Source of the DNA: UBA7359 sp963976795
GTDB lineage: Bacteria > Pseudomonadota > Gammaproteobacteria > Eutrophobiales > Eutrophobiaceae
Length of the DNA stretch: 64,000 nt
Direction of reading: 5' to 3'
NCBI GenBank assembly: GCA_963976795.1
Contig: CAXBLT010000016.1
Coordinates: forward strand, 7,455-71,454
The position numbers were made by a program, and so were the translations under genes. This document shows, one piece after another, positions 19,055 to 27,546 of this stretch; the stretch's first letter is position 1; every line of letters begins with the position of its first letter. Below the pieces are notes generated by a model that saw only the letters and a list, made by a program, of their open reading frames with translations, was not told the origin of the DNA and ran no database searches.

Positions 19055-20369
19055 TTTCTTTTTTGTCATAGACATGTGAGACAAAACCATCGCTGTCGAC
19101 ATGCCAATTGGTGATCGCGTTGTAATGAAAAAAACCATGACGTCCGCGTTGTTTTACAAGCTCTGTTCGTTCAGGTTGTACGTAGCCTGTTTCGTCTATG
19201 GCACGACTCTTTAACACAGTCGGTTTGCCATTCCAGTGCCAGGGCAAACGGAACCGGGTAAAGGAGCGGTCGAGGACGGGCTCTTGTAATTCAGCTTCTG
19301 CCCATGTTTCACCAGCATCCGCAGAGACTTCAACCTTGCTAATTTTACCGCGTCCTGACCAGGCCAAACCTGTTATTTGATAAAGACTCGGTTCTTTTAA
19401 AACCATGTGTGCCGAGGGTGAAGTGATTAATGATTTTGCTTCCATAGGAAAGGTAAACATACGTGCCTTACCTGAAGGTTGTAGTTCGGTATAACGTGAT
19501 GTTTCATTACGCGCCATTATCGGACGATTTGTTATCTTTAGGCGGCGTAGCCACTTTACATTTAACACGCCTTCCCATCCCGGTACGATCAAACGTAAGG
19601 GATAACCATTTTCTGGTCGAATGCGTTCACCATTTTGATACAAGGCAAGAAAGGCGTCATCCAATGCCTTTTCTATGGGGATAGACATCTGCATAGCAAA
19701 GGCATCCGCACCTTCTGCAACAAGCCATTTGGCTTTTTTTCTTAGACCCACTTCTTCTAATAAAACTGAAAGAGGAACACCGGTCCATTCACTACAGGAT
19801 GCCATGCCGTTAAAGTAACCTGCTTCAGATTGGGAGGGTTGTTTATTCCAACCCGCATTGCTATTACCACCGCACTCTATAAAACAAATCTTTGATTGCA
19901 TTGGATAACGCAGTAGATCATCGATACTAAATATTAAATCTTTCTTTACCAGCCCATGGATTAACAAACGGTGTTTTTTAGGGTCGATCTGCGGCACACC
20001 GTTGTGATGTCTTTCATAATGCAAACCATTAGGCGTTATTGTTCCTTCCATCAGATGTAACGGCGTCCATGAAACCCCATTGCCAGAAAGCATTTCGTTT
20101 TGTGTGGGAAAACGGACAACATCATCTTCAAATTCAGAAGGGTTACCATAAACAGAGAATGGTTTTCCCGGCACATGCATCCAGGGTGGATCTGCCGCCG
20201 CAGTTTTTGTTTCTGAATTTGTTGATGCCAGAGCAGTTGATGAAGCAAGCGTTGAGATAGCACCAAACTGTAGACCTTTTTTGAGGAAGAGTCGACGATC
20301 AAGTAAGCCATTACCGGCAACCTGATTTTCTTCAATACATTGATCGTTTATACGATCTTTTATCATCAT
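19008..20369 (-). CDS. soxC: SoxC-like sulfite/sulfane dehydrogenase molybdopterin subunit
   Basis: The 453-residue protein has a Tat-type leader (DRRLFLKKGLQFGAIS near residue 25) for folded, cofactor-loaded export. The molybdenum ligand cysteine sits in FIECGGNSNAGWN, and the domain includes VPGWEGVLNVKWLRRL and the C-terminal dimerisation region KVEVSADAGETWAEAEL. It matches SoxC of the thiosulfate-oxidising system, where SoxCD removes electrons from the sulfane sulfur carried on SoxY. A cytochrome gene overlaps its 3' end and a SoxYZ-like carrier lies upstream, which supports the assignment. Confidence 0.88.
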   Translation of the reverse strand: MMIKDRINDQCIEENQVAGNGLLDRRLFLKKGLQFGAISTLASSTALASTNSETKTAAADPPWMHVPGKPFSVYGNPSEFEDDVVRFPTQNEMLSGNGVSWTPLHLMEGTITPNGLHYERHHNGVPQIDPKKHRLLIHGLVKKDLIFSIDDLLRYPMQSKICFIECGGNSNAGWNKQPSQSEAGYFNGMASCSEWTGVPLSVLLEEVGLRKKAKWLVAEGADAFAMQMSIPIEKALDDAFLALYQNGERIRPENGYPLRLIVPGWEGVLNVKWLRRLKITNRPIMARNETSRYTELQPSGKARMFTFPMEAKSLITSPSAHMVLKEPSLYQITGLAWSGRGKISKVEVSADAGETWAEAELQEPVLDRSFTRFRLPWHWNGKPTVLKSRAIDETGYVQPERTELVKQRGRHGFFHYNAITNWHVDSDGFVSHVYDKKENETTDSDISIDSGWD

Positions 20370-20398
20370 ATTCCCTCAACAATGATTTATATAGTACT

Positions 20399-20427
20399 TA
20401 AAAAAATGGGGGTGTAACCACCCCCAT
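20399..20427 (-). terminator. Terminator between the soxYZ-like and soxC-like genes
   Basis: A perfect 9-bp GC-rich stem with a TAAC loop is followed on the minus strand by seven T residues. It lies about 40 bases past the soxYZ-like stop. It should end or attenuate the arsR-soxYZ transcript before the soxC-like gene. Confidence 0.8.
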
Positions 20428-20468
20428 AATCAAGTTCCCATTATTATTGAATATCTCTTCGCTGCTTT

Positions 20469-21320
20469 CTAACCAGCCTTTACTTCATGAGTAGAACTGA
20501 ATTTATTCTTTTTAGTATCCGTTCCTTTCACTGTCATTACACCATCTTTTTCTGGCACAAAGTAAAACCGCAGCGCTGGGTCCATACTAATTGAAAAAGT
20601 CAAAAAGGCTTTGACGATCAACTTCCCATTATAATCCACTTCGAAGGAGTCCATAAAAAAGGCTGGTGGAATGACACGAGAACCAATCTTCAACGGCGCC
20701 ATACCAGTGATATTAGGATGACGCACTTTCACTTGCATCAGGTTAGGTTCGCCCATCTTCACCTCACCCACTACTTTCATCTTCATCTTACCAAGCAGTT
20801 TTCTAGAATCTTCCATACTCGCTGGTGGTGGGGCTGAACATGCGCCTTTAGCCCTGACAAAACTCTTGGTCATATACAATTCGCCGGTATTCAGTTCCGC
20901 AACAGCTCGGACATAACTAAAAGTATCGACACGAATTCGCATAGCCAAATCAGCCTTGCCACTATCAGGGGTAAATTCAAAAAAGCCCACCACTGGCATC
21001 GGGTTCATATCAACAAAGATAGACATCTTTTTGATATATCGTTCAGGGGTTTGTGGAATCTTGGTATGCACGGAGATAGGAACAACCGTTGCATCTTCCG
21101 CAGTATAGGGCGCTTTTAGTTCAAATATATCTTGCTCAACACCCTCAATGATTGTCCTTTCCTGAAAGTTTTGATTTCTTAAGTTATCTTCCCATGCCTT
21201 GTCCGATATATTATGACGATGATCTGCTGGTTGAACATCGGCTAATGTCATAGAAGAAAATTGCATTAGCAGTACACTAATAAAAATAAAGAATGTTTTA
21301 TTGGTCGTTGAATATTTCAT
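20469..21320 (-). CDS. Fused SoxYZ-like sulfur carrier (quinoprotein dehydrogenase-associated type)
   Basis: The 283-residue protein has a signal peptide (about 1-27), a SoxY-like half and a SoxZ-like half fused in one chain. In true SoxY the sulfur-carrying cysteine ends a GGCGG tail. Here the linker contains KGACSAPPPAS near residue 160, the form seen in the fused SoxYZ-related carriers described beside quinoprotein dehydrogenases. The SoxZ-like half has VRHPNITGMAPLKIGSRVIPP and FEVDYNGKLIVKAFLTFSIS. It probably carries a sulfur or thiol-bound intermediate in the periplasm. It lies directly after the ArsR-family regulator. Confidence 0.82.
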   Translation of the reverse strand: MKYSTTNKTFFIFISVLLMQFSSMTLADVQPADHRHNISDKAWEDNLRNQNFQERTIIEGVEQDIFELKAPYTAEDATVVPISVHTKIPQTPERYIKKMSIFVDMNPMPVVGFFEFTPDSGKADLAMRIRVDTFSYVRAVAELNTGELYMTKSFVRAKGACSAPPPASMEDSRKLLGKMKMKVVGEVKMGEPNLMQVKVRHPNITGMAPLKIGSRVIPPAFFMDSFEVDYNGKLIVKAFLTFSISMDPALRFYFVPEKDGVMTVKGTDTKKNKFSSTHEVKAG

Positions 21321-21325
21321 CGTTA

Positions 21326-21679
21326 TTACCTCTTTAAATTCTCCATCATTTCGACATATCTACCATTGATACATTTCATAACATCTATGAGATGAGGCTC
21401 CAATATGGAATAGAAAACGGATCTTCCGCGGCGTTCTCTTGACAAAAGACCTTTTCCTTCCATCAACCTTAAATGACCGCTGGTTTGCGCCTGTGACAAC
21501 TTACAGTACTTACTGATTTCATCGACTGTAAAGTCACCTTTCATTATGTACAGGATAATTTGCAGCCGCGCAGGATGAGCGATTGCCTTTAAACATTCTG
21601 CAGTAGCGCAAAGATAGTCAAACGGGACTTCATTCACCACTACCGATAGAAATTCATCATTTTTAATACTATTTTCCAT
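21326..21679 (-). CDS. ArsR-family transcriptional regulator
   Basis: The 117-residue winged-helix protein contains the ArsR pattern LKAIAHPARLQIILYIMKGDFTVDE (about 30-54, read in parts), then KLSQAQTSGHLRLMEGKGLL and RERRGRSVFYSI. Cysteines lie at 24, 29, 59 and 103, so redox, persulfide or metal sensing is possible, as in sulfur-responsive relatives. It is 5 bases upstream of the SoxYZ-like gene and probably controls it. A 9-bp perfect inverted repeat just upstream (21733-21754) is the likely operator. Confidence 0.88.
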   Translation of the reverse strand: MENSIKNDEFLSVVVNEVPFDYLCATAECLKAIAHPARLQIILYIMKGDFTVDEISKYCKLSQAQTSGHLRLMEGKGLLSRERRGRSVFYSILEPHLIDVMKCINGRYVEMMENLKR

Positions 21680-21732
21680 AATCTTGCCAGCCGACTATTC
21701 ATAAATATGTGACTTGTAATTTTATCTAGAGT

Positions 21733-21754
21733 TCTATATATATCAATATATAGA
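21733..21754. promoter_or_regulatory. Probable ArsR-family operator between divergent genes
   Basis: A perfect inverted repeat with 9-base arms (TCTATATAT and ATATATAGA) around a 4-base centre lies 53 bases upstream of the arsR-type gene and 36 bases upstream of the divergent gene at 21791. ArsR-family proteins bind AT-rich dyads of this size. The assignment rests on position and symmetry. Confidence 0.65.
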
Positions 21755-21790
21755 TATAAAAACCCATCATTCTTTAGGAGTGCTTAGGTA

Positions 21791-22351
21791 ATGCAACGAT
21801 TTAATCAGACTATATGCTTGATATTCGGCATACTATTTTCCTCTAATTTGCTCGCTATCGATACCGATCGCAATATGACGGTTACTTTACAGACGAGTGA
21901 TACCAAGGAATCAGTGGATATTGGTCAAATAATGTTCACTGCTAAAGATGGTGGTTATAGCTTCGAGTTTAAACTTAATGAAGATAAATTTGAAAAACAG
22001 TTTTTATCGATGCGCCCATTCGATTGCATGCAAAAACCAGAAATAATGATATGTCACCTTCCTTACCCTTATAAAAATAATCGATTTATAACTACAGATG
22101 ATATGACCGATCTGGAATATGACATTTTGTTTCTGCATAAGTATCCAGGTGAATATGGCATTAACGCCTACAACGGTATCTATTACCAATTGAAAATGAC
22201 CGATAAAGGTATTGAAGGACGATTGCATGATGTTGATATGAATGAGTTAAAAGTGCCTCCTGAAGCAGGCAATCTTCGCCCCATTACGCCAGATATGCTT
22301 TATGAAGCAAGCCCAACAAAACACTGGTTCATGAATGTATTAATTCATTAA
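21791..22351 (+). CDS. Secreted protein of unknown function, divergent from arsR-type gene
   Basis: The 186-residue product has a signal peptide (QTICLIFGILFSSNLLA) followed by a beta-rich, soluble domain with phrases such as SVDIGQIMFTAKDGGYSFEFKL. It contains two cysteines, in FDCMQKPEIMICHLPYPY, that could form a disulfide. No family was recognised. A ribosome-binding site AGGAG lies about 10 bases upstream of the ATG. It shares an intergenic operator with the ArsR-type gene, so it is probably regulated with the sox-like genes. Confidence 0.7.
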   Translation: MQRFNQTICLIFGILFSSNLLAIDTDRNMTVTLQTSDTKESVDIGQIMFTAKDGGYSFEFKLNEDKFEKQFLSMRPFDCMQKPEIMICHLPYPYKNNRFITTDDMTDLEYDILFLHKYPGEYGINAYNGIYYQLKMTDKGIEGRLHDVDMNELKVPPEAGNLRPITPDMLYEASPTKHWFMNVLIH

Positions 22352-22414
22352 TACGTTGTGAATCGATGAATTAAACCGTCTATAATTTATTCATAATCGA
22401 AAGAAATGTAACGC

Positions 22415-23293
22415 TTACTTTTCCAGATCAGATTTATTGAGTAAGAAAACGCCATGTCCGCCTCCTTCAAATTCTAACCAGGTAAAGGGTACAGCAGGAT
22501 ATCGTTCAATTAAAAACTCCATACTATTACCAACCTCTACCACTAACACGCCGTTATCATTCAAATGATCCGAGGCTTGTTTTAATATTTTATCAACCAA
22601 TTCCAGACCATTATCACTCGCTTCAAGCGCATGTCCAGGCTCATGCAAAAATTCTCGCGGTAATGATTGCATCTCCTTATTACCAACATAAGGTGGGTTA
22701 CTTACTATCAAATCATATTTTTTGTCTTTAAGCTGTTCGAATAAGTCAGATTTAATAATGTGAACCCTTCCCCCAAGCTTATGAGACGAAACGTTTTTAT
22801 TAGCCACCTCAATTGCATTCGCATCTACATCTACCCCATCGACCCGCGCATGTCGAAATGCATGCGCACAGGCACAGGCAATACAAGCACTCCCTGTACC
22901 GATATCAAGAATTGAATTCACATTATTAAAAGATAACCACGGCATAAATTGAGACGTGATTAATTCTGCAAGCGGAGAACGCGGAATTAATACGCGTTCA
23001 TCGACATAATATTTTTGACCTGCGAACCAGGCTTCATTAACCAGATAGGCGACTGGTATTCGCTGGTTAATACGTAGTTCGATTAAACTTTCTATATGGT
23101 TCAATACATCTTGTTGAAGAGGCTCATCCAGTTTCTCTTCGGGACAATCAAAGTCCAGTCCTGCCGCTGCCATCACCAAATAAAATGATTCATCAAGTGC
23201 ATTATCCGTACCATGACCAAAATAAAGATCAGCTAGTTCAAATTGTTTTTCAGTACGTTGAATTAATGCACGTACGCTGATAGGTTGATTCAC
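22415..23293 (-). CDS. prmB: 50S ribosomal protein L3 glutamine methyltransferase
   Basis: PrmB methylates a glutamine of ribosomal protein L3 with S-adenosylmethionine. The 292-residue protein has the PrmB-type IPVAYLVNEAWFAGQKYYV and ERVLIPRSPLAELI, the SAM-binding ILDIGTGSACIA and the NPPY catalytic motif in SNPPYVGNKEM. This N-terminal wording separates it from the release-factor enzyme PrmC. The start codon is GTG at 23293, 5 bases after the HD-GYP gene, so the two are probably one transcript. Confidence 0.93.
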   Translation of the reverse strand: MNQPISVRALIQRTEKQFELADLYFGHGTDNALDESFYLVMAAAGLDFDCPEEKLDEPLQQDVLNHIESLIELRINQRIPVAYLVNEAWFAGQKYYVDERVLIPRSPLAELITSQFMPWLSFNNVNSILDIGTGSACIACACAHAFRHARVDGVDVDANAIEVANKNVSSHKLGGRVHIIKSDLFEQLKDKKYDLIVSNPPYVGNKEMQSLPREFLHEPGHALEASDNGLELVDKILKQASDHLNDNGVLVVEVGNSMEFLIERYPAVPFTWLEFEGGGHGVFLLNKSDLEK

Positions 23294-23298
23294 AGGGT

Positions 23299-24936
23299 TT
23301 AATTGATAGTGGTGTAACCAGGAATATTATCGAAGTCGATCTCATCAATTTGATTCTTACCCAGGTATTGATTGGCATAATCGAGGTATATTTTTTCGTT
23401 TATAAAAACATCAAACAGATCAGCATCAACATGATTATCCAGTTTCATCTGCCCCAGTATTTTTAAAGACTGAGATAAGGGCATGGCTTTTTTATAAGGT
23501 CGGTCACTGGCAGTCAATGCCTCGAAGACATCAGCTATAGCTATCATCCTTGCTTGCACAGACATATCTTCCCGTTTTAACTTATTTGGATATCCACTAC
23601 CGTCCATCTTCTCATGGTGACCGCCCGCGTATTCAGGTACTTTAGCCAGGTGTTTTGGGTAAGGTAATGACTCCAACATCTTAATCGTGACAGTGACATG
23701 GTTATTGATGATCTCTCTTTCTCTTATAGAAAGCGTACCACGCCCTATTTGAAGGTTTTGTATTTCTTCATCACTTAACAGATTAACTGTTTCTTGATCA
23801 GGGTTGCTGTATGTTCTTCTGCCAATTTCCTCTATACGCTTAAGGTCTAAGTCCGCTAGAGCTTCTCCGCCTATATTATAAGCGCGAATATCTTCTCTTT
23901 CTTTTGACAATCTTTTTAACTCTTCTTGCAGTGATGCATCGTTTTCTAATTCCCGATCAATATCACACGCAGCGTTATGTTCCTTAAGTTTCGCTTTCAA
24001 CGCCGCAATAGCAGCATCTCTTTTCAGTATTTCAAAACGAATGTCCACAAGACTAATACGATCGAATATTGTTTCCAGTTTAGTCCCTTTATCGACAACA
24101 TATTCTGGTGTGGTTATTTTTCCACAATCATGTAACCAGGCCGCAACCTCAAGTTCATACTTTTCATCATCCGTCATATTGAAGTCTTTTAGTGGCCCTC
24201 TATCAATCCTGTTTACAGCATCTGCTAGCATATTGGTCAACACTGGAACACGACGACAATGTCCTGCGGTATAAGGTGATTTTTCATCAATCGCATCGGC
24301 AATAAGCTGGATAAAAGAATCGAAAAGGTTTTTCTGGGCATCGATCAGTGCTTTATTAGTAATCGTCACTGCTGCTTGAGAAGAGAGTGATTCGACTAAT
24401 TGCTGTTCCAACAATGAAAATGGAATGATCTTTTTTGAGTCGATATCCACAGCATTAATCAACTGCAATACACCTATATTCTCATTCTCATGGTTGGTCA
24501 TAGGCACGGTCAGGAATGAAGTCGAACGATACCCCATTTTATTATCAAAACTACGCGTGCCGGAAAAATCAAACTCTTTGCTATCATAGGCATCTGGAAT
24601 ATTAACTGTTTTACCACTAATAACAGCGTTGGCAGCGACCATATGTGTATTAGGCTTACCTTCATCGTCATACAGCGCGATAGGATAAAAAGAAATATCT
24701 TCTCCACTGGTGCCGCCTTTATGTATATTCAAAGAACGGTTATGCAGGATTTCGAAATTTAATCGTTGATCATCGGTTCGAGTATATAAAGTCCCGCCAT
24801 CTGCATTGGTGATCTCCATTGCTTTGACGAGTATCAGTTCAAGCAAACGATCGTGATCTTTTTCAGCTGAGAGGGCGATGCCAATCTCATTAAGCTCACG
24901 AAGAAGTCTCGAAATATTTTCCTGAGAATGTTCCAT
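23299..24936 (-). CDS. GAF/HD-GYP domain protein (probable c-di-GMP phosphodiesterase)
   Basis: The roughly 545-residue protein has a GAF domain (about 15-195) and an HD-GYP domain (about 205-520). Catalytic motifs are WLHDCGKI near residue 270 and HHEKMDGSGYP near 443. HD-GYP domains hydrolyse c-di-GMP with a metal centre. The two halves of the domain are separated by an unusually long charged segment (about 290-405). The open frame begins at a TTG at 24945; the ATG at 24936 (MEHSQENI) is preferred. It precedes prmB with a 5-base gap. Confidence 0.9.
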   Translation of the reverse strand: MEHSQENISRLLRELNEIGIALSAEKDHDRLLELILVKAMEITNADGGTLYTRTDDQRLNFEILHNRSLNIHKGGTSGEDISFYPIALYDDEGKPNTHMVAANAVISGKTVNIPDAYDSKEFDFSGTRSFDNKMGYRSTSFLTVPMTNHENENIGVLQLINAVDIDSKKIIPFSLLEQQLVESLSSQAAVTITNKALIDAQKNLFDSFIQLIADAIDEKSPYTAGHCRRVPVLTNMLADAVNRIDRGPLKDFNMTDDEKYELEVAAWLHDCGKITTPEYVVDKGTKLETIFDRISLVDIRFEILKRDAAIAALKAKLKEHNAACDIDRELENDASLQEELKRLSKEREDIRAYNIGGEALADLDLKRIEEIGRRTYSNPDQETVNLLSDEEIQNLQIGRGTLSIREREIINNHVTVTIKMLESLPYPKHLAKVPEYAGGHHEKMDGSGYPNKLKREDMSVQARMIAIADVFEALTASDRPYKKAMPLSQSLKILGQMKLDNHVDADLFDVFINEKIYLDYANQYLGKNQIDEIDFDNIPGYTTIN

Positions 24937-24991
24937 AACAACCAAATTTATAACGTTATCTCATTTTAGGGTATGCCAGCTTGAGAGTGAA

Positions 24992-25020
24992 ACGAAAAAT
25001 GGGGCATTACTGCCCCATTT
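24992..25020 (-). terminator. Intrinsic terminator after htpG
   Basis: A perfect 10-bp stem (AAATGGGGCA with TGCCCCATTT) with a 4-base loop lies about 23 bases past the htpG stop and is followed on the minus strand by a T run (TTTTTCGTTT). Confidence 0.8.
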
Positions 25021-25042
25021 AGACAATAGACTTAATTTCTGT

Positions 25043-27001
25043 TTATTTAGCCAGCGTCACTATCAAACTATTTAACTTACTAACAAAGGTAGCCGGGTCT
25101 TCCAATTGGCTTCCTTCGCTTAATAAAGCCTGATCAAACAGAATCTGTGACCAATCGGCAAAAAGATCTTCATCTGCTTCACCATCAATTTTCTTGAGTA
25201 TTGGATGATCTGGGTTAATTTCAAGTATGGGTTTAGTTGCAGGTATACTTTGTCCTGATGCCTTGAGAATTTGCTCCATTTGTCGGCCCATGTCGTTTTC
25301 ATCCGCAACGAGACAAGCCGGAGAAGTAGTCAAACGTGACGTGGCACGTACAGTCTTCACTTTTGCTTCTAAGACTTTTTGTATACGTCCTGCCAACTTT
25401 TCATTGTCCTCACTCTTCTTATCATCTTCCTTCTTTTCGTCTTCATCCTTTAAGTCTCCCAGGTCTAATTCACCCTTGGTGACTGACTGCAAAGGTTTAT
25501 CCTGCACTTCCGCCCAATGCGTAGTCACCCACTCATCAACCGGATCAGACATTAGCAACACTTCGATACCTTTCTTTTTAAATATTTCCAGATGCGGACT
25601 GTTTTTAGCCATCGCATGAGTATTTGCAGAAACGTAATAAATAGCCTTTTGGCCTTCTTGCATGCGTCCTATGTAATCTTTAATGGATACTTTTTGATCT
25701 TCAGAATCATCATGTGTGCTACTAAAGCGAAACAGCTTAGATAGATCTTCTTTGTAATCATCTCCTTCAACCACACCTTCCTTAAGTACCTTGCCGAAGG
25801 TCTTCCAAAACTCCCCATATTTATCGGCTTCTTTTTCAGACATGGTTTTTAGCAAACCGATAACCTTCTTGGTACAACCAGAACGAATCGAATCTATAAC
25901 CTTGTTATGTTGTAAGATTTCGCGTGAAACATTTAACGGAAGATCGTCTGAATCCACCACGCCGCGAACAAAACGCAACCATGACGGTATTAACTGTTCC
26001 GCATCATCCATAATGAAGATACGTTTCACATAGAGTTTTACACCGTGTCGTTGTTGCCTATCCCACATATCAAATGGGGCACGTTTGGGTATATATAGTA
26101 AGGAAGTGTATTCGAGCTTACCTTCTACTCGATTATGGATATGTGCCATCGGTTCTTCAAAGTCATGGCCCACATGTTTATAAAACTCGTTATACTCTTC
26201 GTCTGAAATATCTTTCTTGTTACGCGCCCATAGTGCGGTCGCACTATTGACCGTTTCTTCAGAAACAACTGTTTTATATTTCTTTTCTTTTGTTTCTTCG
26301 TCCTTGCCCTCTTCACTCTCAGTAGTAGCTTCATCTTCTATCTCTACCTGTTCTTCCTTGTCCATGATGATAGGTAACGAGATATGGTCAGAGTATTTAG
26401 TGATCACATTTCTCAATTGGTAATCATTCAAGAATTCTTCATTATCATCGCGCAGATGCAAGACCACCTTAGTGCCGCGTGCTTCGCGATCGATTGATTC
26501 TATTGAATAGTCATTTTCACCTTCAGACACCCAGCGTACACCTTCATCTTTACCTAAACCCGCACGACGAGTAATGACCTCAACTTTTTGGGCGATAATA
26601 AAACAGGAATAAAAACCGACACCGAATTGACCGATTAATTGCGAATCCTTGGATTGGTCGCCGGTAAGTGATTCAAAAAACTGCTTGGTTCCTGATTTTG
26701 CAATGGTACCAAGGTGTTCGATCACTTCGTCTCGTGACATACCGATACCATTATCAGAGACGGTAATCGTTTTGAGTTCCTTATCATATTCGACCTTTAT
26801 CTTGAGGTCAGAATCACCTTCGTACAAACCATCATTCTTTAGTGCTTCAAAACGTAACTTATCTGCCGCATCCGAGGCATTTGATATCAATTCGCGTAAA
26901 AATATCTCTTTATTACTATATAAAGAGTGAATCATGAGTTGCAGTAATTGCTTGACCTCGGTTTGAAAACCTAATGTTTCCTGTTTTGCTTCTACAGACA
27001 T
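25043..27001 (-). CDS. htpG: Chaperone HtpG (Hsp90)
   Basis: HtpG is the bacterial Hsp90, an ATP-dependent chaperone. The 652-residue protein has the GHKL motifs ELISNASDAADKLRFEAL (about 39-56), DNGIGMSRDEVI and GQFGVGFYS, with the middle-domain text NVSREILQHNKVI. It is slightly longer than the usual form of about 625 residues because of two acidic/lysine-rich linkers, near residues 215-245 and 505-530, which resemble the charged linkers of eukaryotic Hsp90. It has its own promoter and terminator, so it is monocistronic. Confidence 0.97.
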   Translation of the reverse strand: MSVEAKQETLGFQTEVKQLLQLMIHSLYSNKEIFLRELISNASDAADKLRFEALKNDGLYEGDSDLKIKVEYDKELKTITVSDNGIGMSRDEVIEHLGTIAKSGTKQFFESLTGDQSKDSQLIGQFGVGFYSCFIIAQKVEVITRRAGLGKDEGVRWVSEGENDYSIESIDREARGTKVVLHLRDDNEEFLNDYQLRNVITKYSDHISLPIIMDKEEQVEIEDEATTESEEGKDEETKEKKYKTVVSEETVNSATALWARNKKDISDEEYNEFYKHVGHDFEEPMAHIHNRVEGKLEYTSLLYIPKRAPFDMWDRQQRHGVKLYVKRIFIMDDAEQLIPSWLRFVRGVVDSDDLPLNVSREILQHNKVIDSIRSGCTKKVIGLLKTMSEKEADKYGEFWKTFGKVLKEGVVEGDDYKEDLSKLFRFSSTHDDSEDQKVSIKDYIGRMQEGQKAIYYVSANTHAMAKNSPHLEIFKKKGIEVLLMSDPVDEWVTTHWAEVQDKPLQSVTKGELDLGDLKDEDEKKEDDKKSEDNEKLAGRIQKVLEAKVKTVRATSRLTTSPACLVADENDMGRQMEQILKASGQSIPATKPILEINPDHPILKKIDGEADEDLFADWSQILFDQALLSEGSQLEDPATFVSKLNSLIVTLAK

Positions 27002-27045
27002 GTTAAAAAAACCCCAATATTATTAATGAATTCATTGTGGTGACT

Positions 27046-27074
27046 TATATAAGGATTCTTTATGATAATTTCAA
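27046..27074 (-). promoter_or_regulatory. Probable sigma-70-type promoter of htpG
   Basis: On the minus strand TTGAAA (27069-27074) and TATATA (27046-27051) are spaced 17 bases apart, about 45 bases upstream of the htpG ATG. The CTTGAA overlap at the -35 box also suits a heat-shock factor, but no clear CCCCAT-type -10 is present. Confidence 0.6.
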
Positions 27075-27187
27075 GTCTGCGGAATCAGACTCGAGACTGA
27101 GCACTTCCATATTGCCTTTAACGAGTTTAAGCGCAATAATCATATTAGGACTACAATAGTGGAACATATCCGTTGGAGGATAAAGAA

Positions 27188-27436
27188 ATGAATCGTTTTA
27201 TGAAGCAAATTGGTCAAGGCATGACCGAATACATCATCATCGTGGCCTTGATTGCTATCGCCGGTATTGGTGCTTTTACTTTCTTTAGTGATGGTATGAA
27301 AGATCAGATTGGAAACGTCACGGCCGAACTAACCGGTGGCACAGCTGCTAATACAGCCGTAACCGGTCAAGAAGCGGCATTAGGCAAAGGCCAAAATATG
27401 TCGACCTATCAAGGTCAGAATACCGCCGCGCCATAA
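27188..27436 (+). CDS. Flp-type major pilin candidate of the Tad locus
   Basis: The 82-residue protein has a short leader ending in QG, then MTEYIIIVALIAIAGIGAF, the Flp pilin pattern: cleavage after Gly, with the processed mature chain carrying a conserved Glu near its start. The rest is small-residue-rich. The frame opens at a TTG at 27173, but GGAGGA lies 7 bases before the ATG at 27188, which fixes the start. It is the first gene of the Tad locus and is followed by a strong hairpin terminator, which suits a highly expressed pilin with read-through to downstream genes. Confidence 0.85.
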   Translation: MNRFMKQIGQGMTEYIIIVALIAIAGIGAFTFFSDGMKDQIGNVTAELTGGTAANTAVTGQEAALGKGQNMSTYQGQNTAAP

Positions 27437-27465
27437 CTAAAATAATAGCTTTTAGATCAAGTGTT

Positions 27466-27500
27466 AAAAAATACGCCACTGATGTGGCGTATTTTATTTA
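27466..27500 (+). terminator. Hairpin terminator/attenuator after the pilin gene
   Basis: A perfect 12-bp stem (27468-27495) with loop TGAT is followed by TTTTATTT. It lies between the pilin gene and the rest of the Tad locus and may hold down expression of the later genes relative to pilin. Confidence 0.85.
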
Positions 27501-27546
27501 GTTTTCAGACATTTACTGAATATTTCCCAATTCAGGTAGACGGTTT

